Assembly (NCBI GenBank): GCA_012845835.1
Contig: JABAKD010000021.1
Location: forward strand, 8,391,006-8,455,005
Length of the DNA: 64,000 nt
Reading direction: 5' to 3'
Origin: Undaria pinnatifida
Lineage: Eukaryota; Sar; Phaeophyceae; Laminariales; Alariaceae
Shown here: one piece after another, positions 38,532 through 43,270 of the stretch
How the letters are laid out: each line of letters starts with the position of its first letter
How positions within the stretch are numbered: the stretch's first letter is position 1
Made by a program: the position numbers and the translations under genes
Notes under the pieces: model-generated
What the model saw: only the letters and a program-made list of their open reading frames with translations
Databases searched by the model: none
Told to the model about the DNA's origin: nothing

Positions 38532-41512
38532 GTAGCTATCATCGTGGAATATGCATGCCACAATAATCGATGGTCATCTCGTGGCCGCTCTTCCACGCTT
38601 CTTCCCACTTATAAGCACGGCGGTGAGGGCTGGAATTGGATACTTCACGTGGGAGGGGGTGGTGGCTTTTTGCCGAATGTCAAGAGTGGTTTTGTGCAGA
38701 ACCGGAGGCTTTTTTTTTGGGTGTCGAAGGAACTCTTACGCAAAACCAGCAATGCCGAAGAAGGGGCGATTGTGTTTTTCACTGTGGCCGCCGGTTATAG
38801 TCATGCCTCTCTTAGACGACCACCCACCGCCGTAAAGTGAGCTTAACTGGGAGTTTTCATGACGCTGTGAACGCTCCATAAACTGTTCCGGATCCACTTT
38901 TCATTTTTTTTCATCGTGTAATCTCCGGCGGATGGAGACAAATAAAGCTTGAGCTCGCCACCCTTGCACGTAGTTTCATGCATGTTGTGTGTCAGTTTAA
39001 CTCCGGGTCCACTGCAAGGCAGCTTGCGAAAGAAGAGAGAAGCGTTGTTTTTTTCTCGCGCGCTCTGCTCCGTTCTATCGTGCTTTTTCTTGCCGCTAGG
39101 GTGTGCTTAGTTTGTTGTTTGGCAGGCATAGCCCGTGTAGACCTGCCAACAATATGCGCGTGAGTTCCAAATACAGTAGGTTTTCATCCAAAACGTGGAT
39201 GCAGTTCTAGCGAGGGGGAAAACAAACGCGAGCGTTACGTCCTGACGTAAAAAAAATCGTGTGCGACTCTTGGCATCCAGAAAATACACTTAATTCGTCC
39301 GGACATAACAGCTTTTCACTGTTTTTTTTTGTCAGAATTCGTACCGAATACGCTGTTGAGCTCCAGGGCACACGGTAAGAGTACTCAAGATTTTTGTTAC
39401 ATAAACACCATAAGCACTGATCTAGCAACCAGCCCTGACTTATCTCTTTTAGCACGGCACTCCCGACATGGTGACAAAACACTTGGAGTTAGAGTAGGAT
39501 TTTTTTCGGTGTTTGAAATTGCAACCATTGGGGTAAATCTGAGATCCAGGCGTAACAGTCAGTCAGACGAACCCCGTATAGTGTTTGAGTAGAGAGACCG
39601 TAGCCGCTGAGTTAGCAGCAAGTGAGTTAGCAGCCAGCCCAGTGGTCAGGTCAGTGGTTGAGGTGTAACTCTCTATGACCTTGTTCTGTTGCGCTTTTCT
39701 CGTTTCTGTAAGCCTGGAACTCAGACTGTGTTTTTGTTAGAGATGCATCATGACCGCTGAGCTATGGATAGTAGTCAGCTCAGCGATTCTGGTGTGTCGC
39801 TATCCACTCTGGTTCTGTTCCGCGGCACTTTTTTTTTCCACATCGGTTCTACTCCGACGGCTCGGTAGTTGTGGTTTACTGCTCACGCTCTTTGGTCTGC
39901 TCCACGGTACTGCCCTGCTGTTTTTTTGCTAACGATTTTTTACTCCACCCCCCTCGTACCGATTCTTATCACGCGGGGCAGGCTGCAAGGTGGTTGTGGA
40001 TTCGGAGAGATACGGGAACTTCATCGTTGCGCCGACCCTGGTAAGATATGTCCATGACAGGAATAGTGTACTTGAAGCGAGTTTTGTTGCCTGCCGCTCG
40101 GCCGATATTACTTGTAGTTGGTTTGAATTTCTCTGTCCTTCTTTGTGATCCCGTTTTTGCTTTACACTACAGCAGTACTTATGATTTGTTGTTATTGTTC
40201 CTTTCCTTTTTGTTGAAACCGCGTGCCCGCCACGCTCCATGGAAACCCTTTTTTGTGTTGTTTATTTTACGCGTTCTCCACACTCCGTGATGGAAGCCCT
40301 GAGTCTTTTATTCTGATGCGCTGTTGTTGCTGTTTCTGTGTCCCCAGGTGGAGCAGACGTTCGGCGCGAAGCCGTTGGCTAGCTTGGCGCCGCACCTCCT
40401 GAGCCAGTACCGCGAGTGCCTAGAGGCCTGCATGGAGGAGGCAGACCTTGAGGATTACTTTAGCAGGGGCATCGGGGTGAGTGCTCCCGCAGGGGAATGC
40501 CGAGTTTGACTTTTCTGATGGGGCCAAAAAATAGGAATACACCAACTCGACGAGAGTGTTTGAGGGGGTAAAATAGCTGGAATCTTCTCGCGATAAACAT
40601 GAAGGCGCGTACCGTAGTGGGGAGGGGGAAGAAGAGCCTGCTTAGTTAACCCGGAGCTGAGTTTTGTCTAGGGAGGGAGAAGGAGAAAGGAGGAGGGCGA
40701 AGATAAACATAGAAGGGACGAGCAAAAACGAACAGTTTTGTTTTTTTTAGTTGCCTGAAGCGGCCGGCTTGATCACCAACGAACACAATTTGACGGCAGA
40801 TACCAAAAATAGAGTCAGTACTCCACCGCTAGTGCCTAGAGGCGTGCGTGGAAGGGTCGGACTTGAAAGCTTGCTTCGGCGAAAAACAGAGCCGGTACCG
40901 CTAGAGCCTAGTGGCGTGCATGAAAGAGTCGGACCTTGAAGAACGCTTCGGCAGGGGCATCAGGGTTAAGTTTCCATTTTTTCGGTGTGAAGGTTATTTC
41001 TGTACGAGCGAAATGGGAGTTCCTGATGTTGACGGCTTTTCTCGAAATTGTTGGATCATGCAAAGGGGCTCTGGTCTGTCCCCGAGTCGTACAGATCCCA
41101 CTCGGCATACAATGATCTAGATTTGTGCAGATCAGATATATCACGGATGCGTCTGCCTCGAAATATTTAGATCATGACATGGGGATCTGAGCTGTCTTGT
41201 GTCGTACATGCCCCCCCCGGCACACTTGATCTAGATCATACACATAATATAAATAATCGATACATCTGCCTCGAAAGATTTAGACCATGACATGAACATC
41301 TCATCTGTCCGATGTCTTAACGCCTTTACGAATGGAATCCGTTTTTGGAGACAACTTACTTGGGATTAGTATTGGGAGGGGTTTTGGGGCTCTACAGGAA
41401 GTTAACCGTTGCCGCGTGTTTACCGTGCTGGCAGGTGGACCCCACGCTTGTGCCCGAGTGGCTGAAGGGCAACCGGAAAAAGGACAAGGAGGACGAGCCG
41501 GCGCTGCTGTAG
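25..41512 (+). CDS. WLS-like seven-helix membrane domain fused to class 3 lipase (24 exons, 5' partial)
   Basis: Spliced model (exons listed separately) of 2637 nt; every junction keeps phase. Residue numbers refer to the 878 residues in the window. Residues about 1-215 are a probably luminal domain with Cys near 106, 112, 142 and 156. Hydrophobic segments lie at about 216-238, 337-361, 381-404, 427-445 and 472-490, with a weak one near 265-275. Helix order and local motifs (a LPK at the start of one helix, a Y-x-P-type end of the last) recall the Wntless/TMEM181 family; that is from memory of the family. Residues about 600-878 are a class 3 lipase: oxyanion-strand FRGT at 631-634, HGGF before the lid exit, GHSLG with nucleophile Ser718, Asp775 in NDGDLV, and His826 in PHLLSQY. 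Spacings of 57 and 51 residues are close to fungal lipases. Expected role: hydrolysis of a glycerolipid or acyl ester at an endomembrane or plasma membrane. The tail is charged ([18 protein letters not shown]). The fusion is seen in sequence; substrate and cell location are inferred. Confidence 0.8.
237..345 (+). CDS. lipase gene exon 2
   Basis: Acceptor taccag, donor gtgagt. Translation begins [20 protein letters not shown] and ends TYAVFVLPY plus a split Leu codon. It forms part of the N-terminal luminal or first-helix region. Phase matches both neighbours. Confidence 0.65.
418..442 (+). CDS. lipase gene exon 3 (25-nt microexon)
   Basis: A pyrimidine-rich tract and ttccag precede it; donor gtaaat. 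It codes EFHVRWAS after completing the split Leu codon. The flanking introns are only 72 and 45 bp, unlike the kilobase introns downstream. Confidence 0.5.
488..537 (+). CDS. lipase gene exon 4
   Basis: Acceptor cacccag, donor gtaaag. It codes [16 protein letters not shown] plus a split Arg. It looks like beta-strand sequence of the luminal domain. Confidence 0.6.
720..854 (+). CDS. lipase gene exon 5, GC donor
   Basis: Acceptor aaaaag after a long C/T-rich tract. It codes [18 protein letters not shown] and then a Cys-containing stretch ending TGAPEYN plus split Arg. The exon ends AG followed by gcaagt, the consensus for a GC-AG intron. A degenerate copy of this exon end, donor included, lies 576 bp downstream. 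Confidence 0.75.
1184..1438 (+). pseudogene. exon ghost: split copy of exon 5 3' part and GC donor
   Basis: Positions 1184-1202 match exon 5 around 807-827 (ttgcaactggaa core). Positions 1414-1438 are identical over 25 bases to 838-862, the last coding bases plus the gcaagt donor. About 210 bp containing a poly-C tract separates the two blocks; they are about 10 bp apart in exon 5. Confidence 0.75.
1545..1702 (+). repeat. gatctagat-type microsatellite
   Basis: Imperfect 9-base repeats of gatgatcta/gatctgtgt. The core gatctagatc is palindromic. Similar arrays occur near 24860-25080 and 37055-37335, also inside introns of the same gene. The reverse strand happens to stay open as a His/Asp repeat, which I do not regard as coding. 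Confidence 0.85.
2708..2768 (+). repeat. poly-C tract
   Basis: C-runs interrupted by single t or g bases. Similar tracts recur at about 1231-1247, 8682-8738, 9900, 10160, 28240, 28350, 28395 and 46505. Confidence 0.95.
2835..3410 (+). CDS. possible Gly-rich exon or retained low-complexity ORF in intron 5
   Basis: An open frame after ccttaaag reads [20 protein letters not shown], then a Gly/Ser/Glu-rich region with an imperfect internal repeat ([12 protein letters not shown] / [16 protein letters not shown]), ending [10 protein letters not shown] and stop. GC-rich composition resembles real exons, but no donor gives the phase needed to join exons 5 and 6. It may be a separate gene piece or chance. 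Confidence 0.25.
   Translation, partial: GDFVLVDGLLSSTSSSQSRDGGGGGGGGDGGVAAGGDPAGASSPDSGSLPGNAGGVNGGVEGGYRGRMPLAGGVQGGYENSGGEGETGDGGRMLLPSGGERWYEHSGSTGGEGGETLIVAAAGVGDGLSEEFYGDGGGALAGSGSAEDDAERLLPTWGGGGRVLMPWGGRTRSGEEYDRVHVTVGVALEVR
4193..4378 (-). repeat. GGGTC-family dispersed repeat, copy a (inverted)
   Basis: Degenerate GACCC/GGGTC pentamers bounded by tcacttctcgcggg and cgggtcggatcacg. It is the reverse complement of the copy at 4641-4838, so the pair could fold as a stem about 190 bp long with a 260-base loop. Confidence 0.8.
4641..4838 (+). repeat. GGGTC-family dispersed repeat, copy b
   Basis: Same family in direct orientation, ending cgcgagaagtgatctgaccc. It pairs with copy a. Confidence 0.8.
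5415..5501 (+). CDS. lipase gene exon 6
   Basis: Acceptor ctttcag, donor gtatta. The frame demanded by exon 5 reads [20 protein letters not shown] then AAPLDKTF and a split Arg. A second open frame exists in this exon, but it breaks phase with exon 5 and with the exon 7 start chosen here. Confidence 0.65.
5774..5928 (+). mobile_element. short TIR element (gatgccggttgacgg family), copy 1
   Basis: Starts aaagatgccggttgacgg and ends ccgtcacccgacacattttt, an imperfect inverted repeat. No coding capacity. Related copies lie at 16231-16371 and 62163-62292. Confidence 0.6.
6112..6395 (+). mobile_element. TA-type short TIR element, degenerate
   Basis: Starts ccagtgtggtatgcgatgta and ends aaatcgggtacccaactg. 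Both ends resemble the better preserved element at 44097-44307. Boundaries are approximate. Confidence 0.4.
6715..6823 (+). CDS. lipase gene exon 7
   Basis: Acceptor gctacacaag, donor gtccga. It codes [20 protein letters not shown] then [16 protein letters not shown]. This start completes the split Arg of exon 6. An upstream acceptor at 6694 keeps the frame open (ILTCYTR) but would break phase. Confidence 0.7.
7157..7282 (+). CDS. lipase gene exon 8
   Basis: Acceptor gcgcatag, donor gtagga. It codes [20 protein letters not shown] and continues to [10 protein letters not shown], the first half of the first membrane helix. Phase 0 at both ends. Confidence 0.8.
7675..7797 (+). pseudogene. exon ghosts: two copies of exon 9 acceptor and 5' end
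   Basis: The block 7759-7797 keeps attccaggcg followed by a ttttctgct...ctggatgacc run, matching the exon 9 acceptor and its first 30 bases at 8302-8337. The block 7675-7705 keeps ttttctgg..tactagatgaccc. Both lie upstream of exon 9 and are followed by the ACCAAC repeat. Confidence 0.65.
7800..8268 (+). repeat. (ACCAAC)n-like simple repeat
   Basis: About 470 bp of degenerate accaacacc units between the ghosts and the real exon 9. Long open frames on both strands here (Thr/Pro and Val/Gly) are products of the repeat. Confidence 0.95.
8307..8408 (+). CDS. lipase gene exon 9
   Basis: Acceptor cattccag, donor gtgaga. It codes [20 protein letters not shown] then [14 protein letters not shown]. 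It completes the first membrane helix begun in exon 8. Phase 0 both ends. Confidence 0.8.
9206..9298 (+). repeat. dispersed about 90-bp repeat (ctttagagccccaaaa family)
   Basis: A ttaacccctttagagccccc start and a short gttaa-like end. Other copies: 13114-13203, 13584-13655, 13665-13745, 27057-27142, 34047-34132, 57451-57543 and 63427-63517. All are noncoding and similar in length, suggesting a short nonautonomous element. Confidence 0.7.
10477..10508 (+). repeat. uninterrupted run of 32 G
   Basis: The longest homopolymer in the window, inside intron 9; strong potential for quadruplex or slippage. Confidence 0.98.
11077..11196 (+). CDS. weak candidate exon in intron 9
   Basis: GC-rich open stretch reading [20 protein letters not shown] then [20 protein letters not shown]. 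If started after ttgttgag and ended at a gtgctg donor it would be phase 0/0, so it could sit between exons 9 and 10. Splice signals are weak and exons 9 and 10 already join in phase without it. Confidence 0.2.
12150..12480 (+). repeat. three tandem units of about 130 bp separated by poly-G
   Basis: A conserved block (aaactata.. gaggggataaatctgacagt) recurs near 12166, 12296 and 12432. Each is separated by G-rich tracts of 30-60 bases. More G tracts follow to 12870. Confidence 0.75.
13880..13935 (+). CDS. lipase gene exon 10
   Basis: Acceptor acgaaag, donor gtaagc. It codes [18 protein letters not shown] plus a split Arg: a short hydrophobic start followed by a polar linker. The reading frame is the only one joining exons 9 and 11 in phase. 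Confidence 0.6.
14619..14748 (+). CDS. lipase gene exon 11 (cytosolic linker)
   Basis: Acceptor taacacag, donor gtgagt. It codes [20 protein letters not shown] then [20 protein letters not shown] and KDD. Strongly acidic, no hydrophobic stretch; a loop between membrane helices. Phase 1 in, 0 out. Confidence 0.75.
15681..15842 (+). CDS. lipase gene exon 12 (membrane helix)
   Basis: Acceptor cgccttttag, donor gtgagg. It codes [20 protein letters not shown], then a hydrophobic helix ([16 protein letters not shown]), then a basic loop ending WLAGRME. The LPK preceding the helix is one of the features recalling TMEM181/Wntless. Confidence 0.85.
16231..16371 (+). mobile_element. short TIR element (gatgccggttgacgg family), copy 2
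   Basis: Inverted termini gatgccggttgacgg and ccgtcaaccgacatt differ at two of 15 positions. About 140 bp, no coding capacity. Confidence 0.7.
17065..17302 (+). repeat. ccaccctcagaaggcaa tandem repeat
   Basis: Seven or more copies of ccaccctcagaa alternating with ggcaa and gctcctcaag spacers. Single units recur near 23290-23330 (reverse), 34010 and 34150. Confidence 0.9.
18117..18238 (+). mobile_element. 122-bp TIR element with telomere-like core
   Basis: Perfect 13-base inverted termini tacggtctaaaac / gttttagaccgta. The interior contains gggttgggttaggg. A related, more degenerate block lies at 18780-18912. Confidence 0.65.
18245..18430 (+). repeat. 185-bp duplicated segment, copy 1
   Basis: Shares gtgccggtatgtgcactata and several later blocks with 19305-19490, which sits directly upstream of exon 13. 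Purpose unknown. Confidence 0.7.
19518..19602 (+). CDS. lipase gene exon 13 (membrane helix)
   Basis: Acceptor cccatgcag, donor gtaagc. It codes [20 protein letters not shown] then FFKVSVSS plus a split Gly: one membrane helix with a basic end. Phase 0 in, 1 out. Confidence 0.85.
20228..20545 (-). mobile_element. TIR element related to 42404-42737, opposite orientation
   Basis: Carries the same internal blocks in reverse (gagcgaagcgagccaaatca, agtcggc motifs). Termini are eroded. Confidence 0.5.
20565..20882 (+). repeat. GGGTC-family dispersed repeat, copy c
   Basis: Includes an expanded run of about nine cgggt pentamers at 20705-20755, and ends cgcgagaagcgatt like the other copies. Confidence 0.85.
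21153..21277 (+). CDS. lipase gene exon 14 (membrane helix)
   Basis: Acceptor ggctctag. It codes [20 protein letters not shown] then [21 protein letters not shown]: a basic loop followed by a membrane helix, as in the corresponding part of Wntless. The donor is uncertain: gt sites after 21277, 21311 or 21341 all leave phase 0. Confidence 0.75.
21361..21530 (+). repeat. (TTGCTG)n microsatellite
   Basis: Gives poly-Cys, poly-Val/Ala and, on the reverse strand, poly-Thr frames; not regarded as coding. Confidence 0.95.
22540..22640 (+). repeat. dispersed repeat (cagctgtgagttcga / ttgcaagctgcgtgat family)
   Basis: Other copies: 11985-12060, 22945-23030, 36360-36440, 49120-49280, 61430-61510, and reversed at 37915-37995. 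Around 100-150 bp each, noncoding. Confidence 0.75.
23637..23824 (+). CDS. lipase gene exon 15 (last membrane helix)
   Basis: Acceptor aaacgtcag after a long C/T tract, donor gtgagc. It begins [20 protein letters not shown], has a membrane helix [19 protein letters not shown], and ends [14 protein letters not shown] plus split Arg. The helix ending in two prolines parallels the last helix of Wntless. The frame is also open upstream to about 23537, so a longer exon is possible. Confidence 0.8.
24275..24533 (+). pseudogene. exon ghost: first tandem copy of exon 16
   Basis: Matches the exon 16 sequence that codes from GPSYPPP to TLVEV. Its frame is open from EVVRRY to LVEV but broken earlier by a tga. 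It contains an internal 39-bp, frame-keeping tandem repeat (three copies ending near 24380, 24420 and 24460) of the VVRRY-coding part. Confidence 0.75.
24534..25276 (+). pseudogene. exon ghost: second tandem copy of exon 16, split
   Basis: 24534-24640 matches the 5' part of exon 16 (caccaat-like and ccccgctctattccctat region); 25155-25276 matches the middle part ([20 protein letters not shown] versus [19 protein letters not shown]). About 500 bp including a gatctat microsatellite lies between. Confidence 0.65.
25282..25561 (+). CDS. lipase gene exon 16
   Basis: Begins [20 protein letters not shown], continues through [19 protein letters not shown] and [17 protein letters not shown], and ends LSYLGLELV at a gtaagt donor. 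It is the linker and first strands of the lipase domain. Acceptor gtagtggag gives the right phase; the alternative at 25276 does not. Confidence 0.85.
25797..25922 (+). CDS. lipase gene exon 17 (oxyanion strand), GC donor
   Basis: Acceptor catgtttcag. It codes [20 protein letters not shown] then [26 protein letters not shown] is the oxyanion-hole strand and TDL follows it as in fungal lipases. The exon ends CAG followed by gcgagt, a likely GC-AG intron; continuing would hit a stop two codons later. Confidence 0.85.
25986..26172 (-). repeat. GGGTC-family dispersed repeat, copy d
   Basis: GACCC-rich, reverse orientation, just downstream of exon 17. Confidence 0.75.
27466..27630 (+). repeat. 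16-bp tandem repeat (gaggagacaacccccc)
   Basis: About ten units. Because 16 is not a multiple of 3, each strand cycles through frames, giving long pseudo-open frames rich in Pro/Arg/Gly. Confidence 0.95.
28020..28087 (+). CDS. lipase gene exon 18 (lid-region insert)
   Basis: Pyrimidine-rich acceptor tttagcag, donor gtactg. It codes [22 protein letters not shown] plus split Arg. Found because exons 17 and 19 cannot join in phase directly; this exon supplies exactly phase 0 in, 2 out. tttagcag offers a tandem acceptor 3 bases apart (28017/28020), adding or dropping one Gln. Confidence 0.75.
28630..29130 (+). repeat. tandem repeat of about 165 bp, three copies
   Basis: Each unit holds cgcctcgaaaaggatgcg, ggtcaatggtcaa, a C-rich tract, and ccgaacaccttatggcgctt. 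Single diverged units occur near 9850-10070, 22045-22140, 28270-28500 and 46445-46520. Confidence 0.85.
29640..30720 (+). CDS. candidate low-complexity coding segment inside a lipase intron
   Basis: An open frame of over 1 kb: an SR-like stretch ([20 protein letters not shown]), a Pro/Lys segment, an acidic stretch ([20 protein letters not shown]), Ala/Thr repeats, then poly-Gly. Other frames and the reverse strand are also partly open because of GGTGGT and GCTACC repeats. No donor gives a phase that joins exons 18 and 19. It may be a separate or nested gene or a composition artefact. Confidence 0.25.
32672..32777 (+). CDS. lipase gene exon 19
   Basis: Poly-T acceptor tttttcag, donor gtgcga. 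It codes [20 protein letters not shown] then [22 protein letters not shown] is the conserved stretch after the lid in class 3 lipases. Phase 1 in, 0 out. Confidence 0.9.
32784..33200 (+). repeat. 83/84-bp minisatellite starting 6 bp after a donor
   Basis: Three units begin ggactaagggycgttyctaa at about 32792, 32876 and 32959. A related two-unit array (ttttgtaagttggcgttgtg) follows at 33044-33200. Confidence 0.85.
33766..33971 (+). mobile_element. TA-flanked TIR element (mariner-like MITE), copy 1
   Basis: Begins cagcggtgtgcccattttaa and ends in its degenerate inverse (aaactgggtacgtcattg), flanked by TA on both sides. Same family as 62914-63098. About 206 bp, no coding. Confidence 0.65.
34700..35130 (-). 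repeat. array of palindromic gcggatatccgc units
   Basis: Repeated gcggatatccgctccgtgac-like units with spacer changes. A related array lies at 35670-36120. Confidence 0.8.
35670..36120 (+). repeat. second array of palindromic gcggatatccgc units
   Basis: At least six ggatatccg palindromes spaced about 50-60 bp, with ccgtgac blocks. Ends at gcggagcggttcttacc. Confidence 0.8.
36510..36625 (+). CDS. lipase gene exon 20 (nucleophile elbow)
   Basis: Acceptor cggtcttag, donor gtgagt. It codes [20 protein letters not shown] then [18 protein letters not shown] plus split Thr. GHSLG holds the catalytic Ser718. Phase 0 in, 2 out. Confidence 0.95.
37055..37335 (+). repeat. gatctagat-type microsatellite, third locus
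   Basis: gatgatctagattatctaga units as at 1545-1702, in another intron of the same gene. Confidence 0.85.
38181..38317 (+). CDS. lipase gene exon 21 (catalytic Asp)
   Basis: Acceptor gggctgcag, donor gtgagg. It codes [45 protein letters not shown] plus split Gly. The Asp of NDGDLV (Asp775) is the triad acid; YKHAG matches the conserved non-catalytic His-Gly segment that follows in fungal lipases. Confidence 0.95.
38494..38531 (+). repeat. (AAC)n microsatellite
   Basis: Twelve or so aac units, directly upstream of the exon 21 ghost. Confidence 0.95.
38564..38628 (+). pseudogene. exon ghost: copy of exon 21 3' end and donor
   Basis: Matches the last 60 coding bases and the ggtgagg donor of exon 21. 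The frame [14 protein letters not shown] is kept, then a one-base loss shifts it before the His-Gly motif. Confidence 0.8.
39982..40040 (+). CDS. lipase gene exon 22
   Basis: Acceptor cggggcag, donor gtaaga. It codes [19 protein letters not shown]. Short, phase 1 in (two bases complete Gly), 0 out. Confidence 0.85.
40348..40476 (+). CDS. lipase gene exon 23 (catalytic His)
   Basis: Acceptor gtccccag, donor gtgagt. It codes [40 protein letters not shown] and GIG. The His in PHLLSQY (His826) fits the triad histidine that lies in a DHLSYF-like motif of fungal lipases. Two degenerate copies of its 3' half follow in the next intron. Confidence 0.95.
40824..40880 (+). pseudogene. exon ghost: first copy of exon 23 3' part
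   Basis: Reads R[20 protein letters not shown] against [18 protein letters not shown]. The stop replaces Glu by a g-to-t change. Confidence 0.75.
40895..40975 (+). pseudogene. exon ghost: second copy of exon 23 3' part with donor
   Basis: Reads YR[24 protein letters not shown] and keeps a usable gttaag donor. It shares the stop with the first ghost, so the two ghosts probably duplicated from each other, about 72 bp apart. Confidence 0.8.
41435..41512 (+). CDS. lipase gene terminal exon 24
   Basis: Acceptor gtgctggcag. It codes [25 protein letters not shown] and a tag stop. Phase 0 from exon 23. The charged tail is outside the lipase fold. Confidence 0.9.
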   Translation: MDPTLVPEWLKGNRKKDKEDEPALL

Positions 41513-41885
41513 CCGCTACCGTAGAGTGGCATGTACGTTGTGTTGGGGTTTTCTCCTTCAACAGCAGCAATCGATCCGCTCTGCCGTCGCCTGCGTTTGA
41601 GTATCGTGTACGCTGCGTTTGCTCTCTCTCTCGTACAGCAGCAACAACGGGAGCAGGGCTGCTGTAGGCCCACCAGATCGTGTCGTGTACGTTGTGTGTG
41701 TTGTATTTTGTTTTTCTCCTACGACATCAGCAAGCGAGCCGGCGCTGCTGTAGCCTATAGCGTAGAGTACCATTTACGTTTTTTTTGTTCTTTCTCCGAC
41801 AGCAACAACAATCGGGGCGGGGCTGCTGTCGTCTACCGCAGAGCAGCGTGCATGATGTGTTTGTTCTATCTCCTGTTTTACAGTA
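41494..41885 (+). repeat. about 80-bp tandem repeat containing the stop codon region
   Basis: Units start near 41494, 41573, 41653, 41731 and 41817. The fourth repeats gagccggcgctgctgtagcc, the codons for EPALL and the stop, so the repeat unit includes the end of the last exon. Likely 3' untranslated region. Confidence 0.85.
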
Positions 41886-42403
41886 ACCTTAACTTGTACT
41901 GGTAGTACTTTCTTGCCACTAGTTGGAGTTGGTACTGGCGTTACAACTTGGCGTTGGAATGTTTTTTTCCTGCAGTAGTTCTCGTGTGTGTTGTTATTCC
42001 AAGTAATTTGTCTCCAACACGCGGGTGCAGTTGACTACGGGATACGTATGATATTGAGCACGCCTAAAGCCCTTCAGCGAAGCCCGGCAAAGCTCGTCGA
42101 GGCCCAGTCGCTTTGTGTTTGGGGTCGGCGAATAACTATTTCGACGGTTGTTGTCCCTTCCTTGTGGTACGTGTTTCGAATAATTGCTTAGCTTAGGTGT
42201 TACTGTTTTTGTTGGTGTTGTCTTTGCTAGGCTACTTTTTGGCTGGCGATGCTGTGCGTTGCTGCTTGCTCGCCTCCTTGCGCTTTTGGTCGGTCACTTT
42301 CGCGTTTGGCGTGCGTAACATGGGCCTTTTCATATTTTCCTGTTGAACGATGAGGTAGGTGACGTTCAGCTCCGGTTTACCCATTGTTAGAGGCCGCCTT
42401 TAC

Positions 42404-42737
42404 TAGAGCTGTGAGTCGGCACGACTTAAGTAATCAACCAGTTATTAGTCGGACTAATACTCAGTCGTTTCCCCCGGGTGCCGACTATCTGACTTATTGG
42501 GTTTCCATACTTGCCGGAATGTTTGTCTAACGCGGGATACGTTTTTTCCTTTTTGAGAGGGGCTTCCTCGGCCGGGGGCGGGTGATTTGGCTCGCTTCGC
42601 TCCGCTGACTCAAGTCAGCAAGTCGACTGGCCATTAGTTGGCTTCACCAGCCGACTTGCCGACTGAAGTCATTTAGTTGGCTTACGGCGCCTATCGATTA
42701 GTTATTAGTTGGGTAATCCGGCCGAGTCACAGCTCTA
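42404..42737 (+). mobile_element. 334-bp TIR element
   Basis: Termini tagagctgtgagtcggc and gccgagtcacagctcta are inverse with one mismatch. The interior holds repeated agtcggc/gccgact motifs and no coding frame. Confidence 0.75.
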
Positions 42738-43094
42738 GCCATTACAGTTTGTGCGGGGGAATGCGAAGTTCGTTTGGGCGGGTGGTGTTTCATGCCGCAT
42801 CGTCGTAGTGGGGGTCGGTCAAGTAAGATTCTGCCACTCACTGCAGTGTACATGGGGGGGTGGAAATGCTTGCTTGTGGTCCCACCCTACTCGGTAGACG
42901 TAGTGCTTCTCCCTATTTTTTCCATTTTTGTTGTTCTATGTGCATGGTACGTGCTACGTGTTGTTCGGGTTCCGTAGTTGAGGTGGAAAGATGGCGTATT
43001 TGTGTTCAGTCGTGTCATTTCGACGCGGGGCAGGGCACACCAAAGTGAGCACCCGGGGAGAATGTTGTGCGCATGGAAACAGCCTGTGATTTTC

Positions 43095-43270
43095 ATGGAT
43101 CAGGAGGTTTCCAAATTCTCGCGGGTCGAGTGGGTCGGATCAGGAAGTGTTCGGGATCTCACGGGTCGGAACGGATCGTGATAGGAAGTATCACCACGTG
43201 TCGGGTCAGGTCTGGTCACTATGATGTATCATAGCAGCCCGATACCCGAGAAGTGACTCGACCGGTGAAA
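43095..43270 (+). repeat. GGGTC-family dispersed repeat, copy e
   Basis: Degenerate cgggtcgg units, ending gagaagtgactcgaccggtg. Confidence 0.7.
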
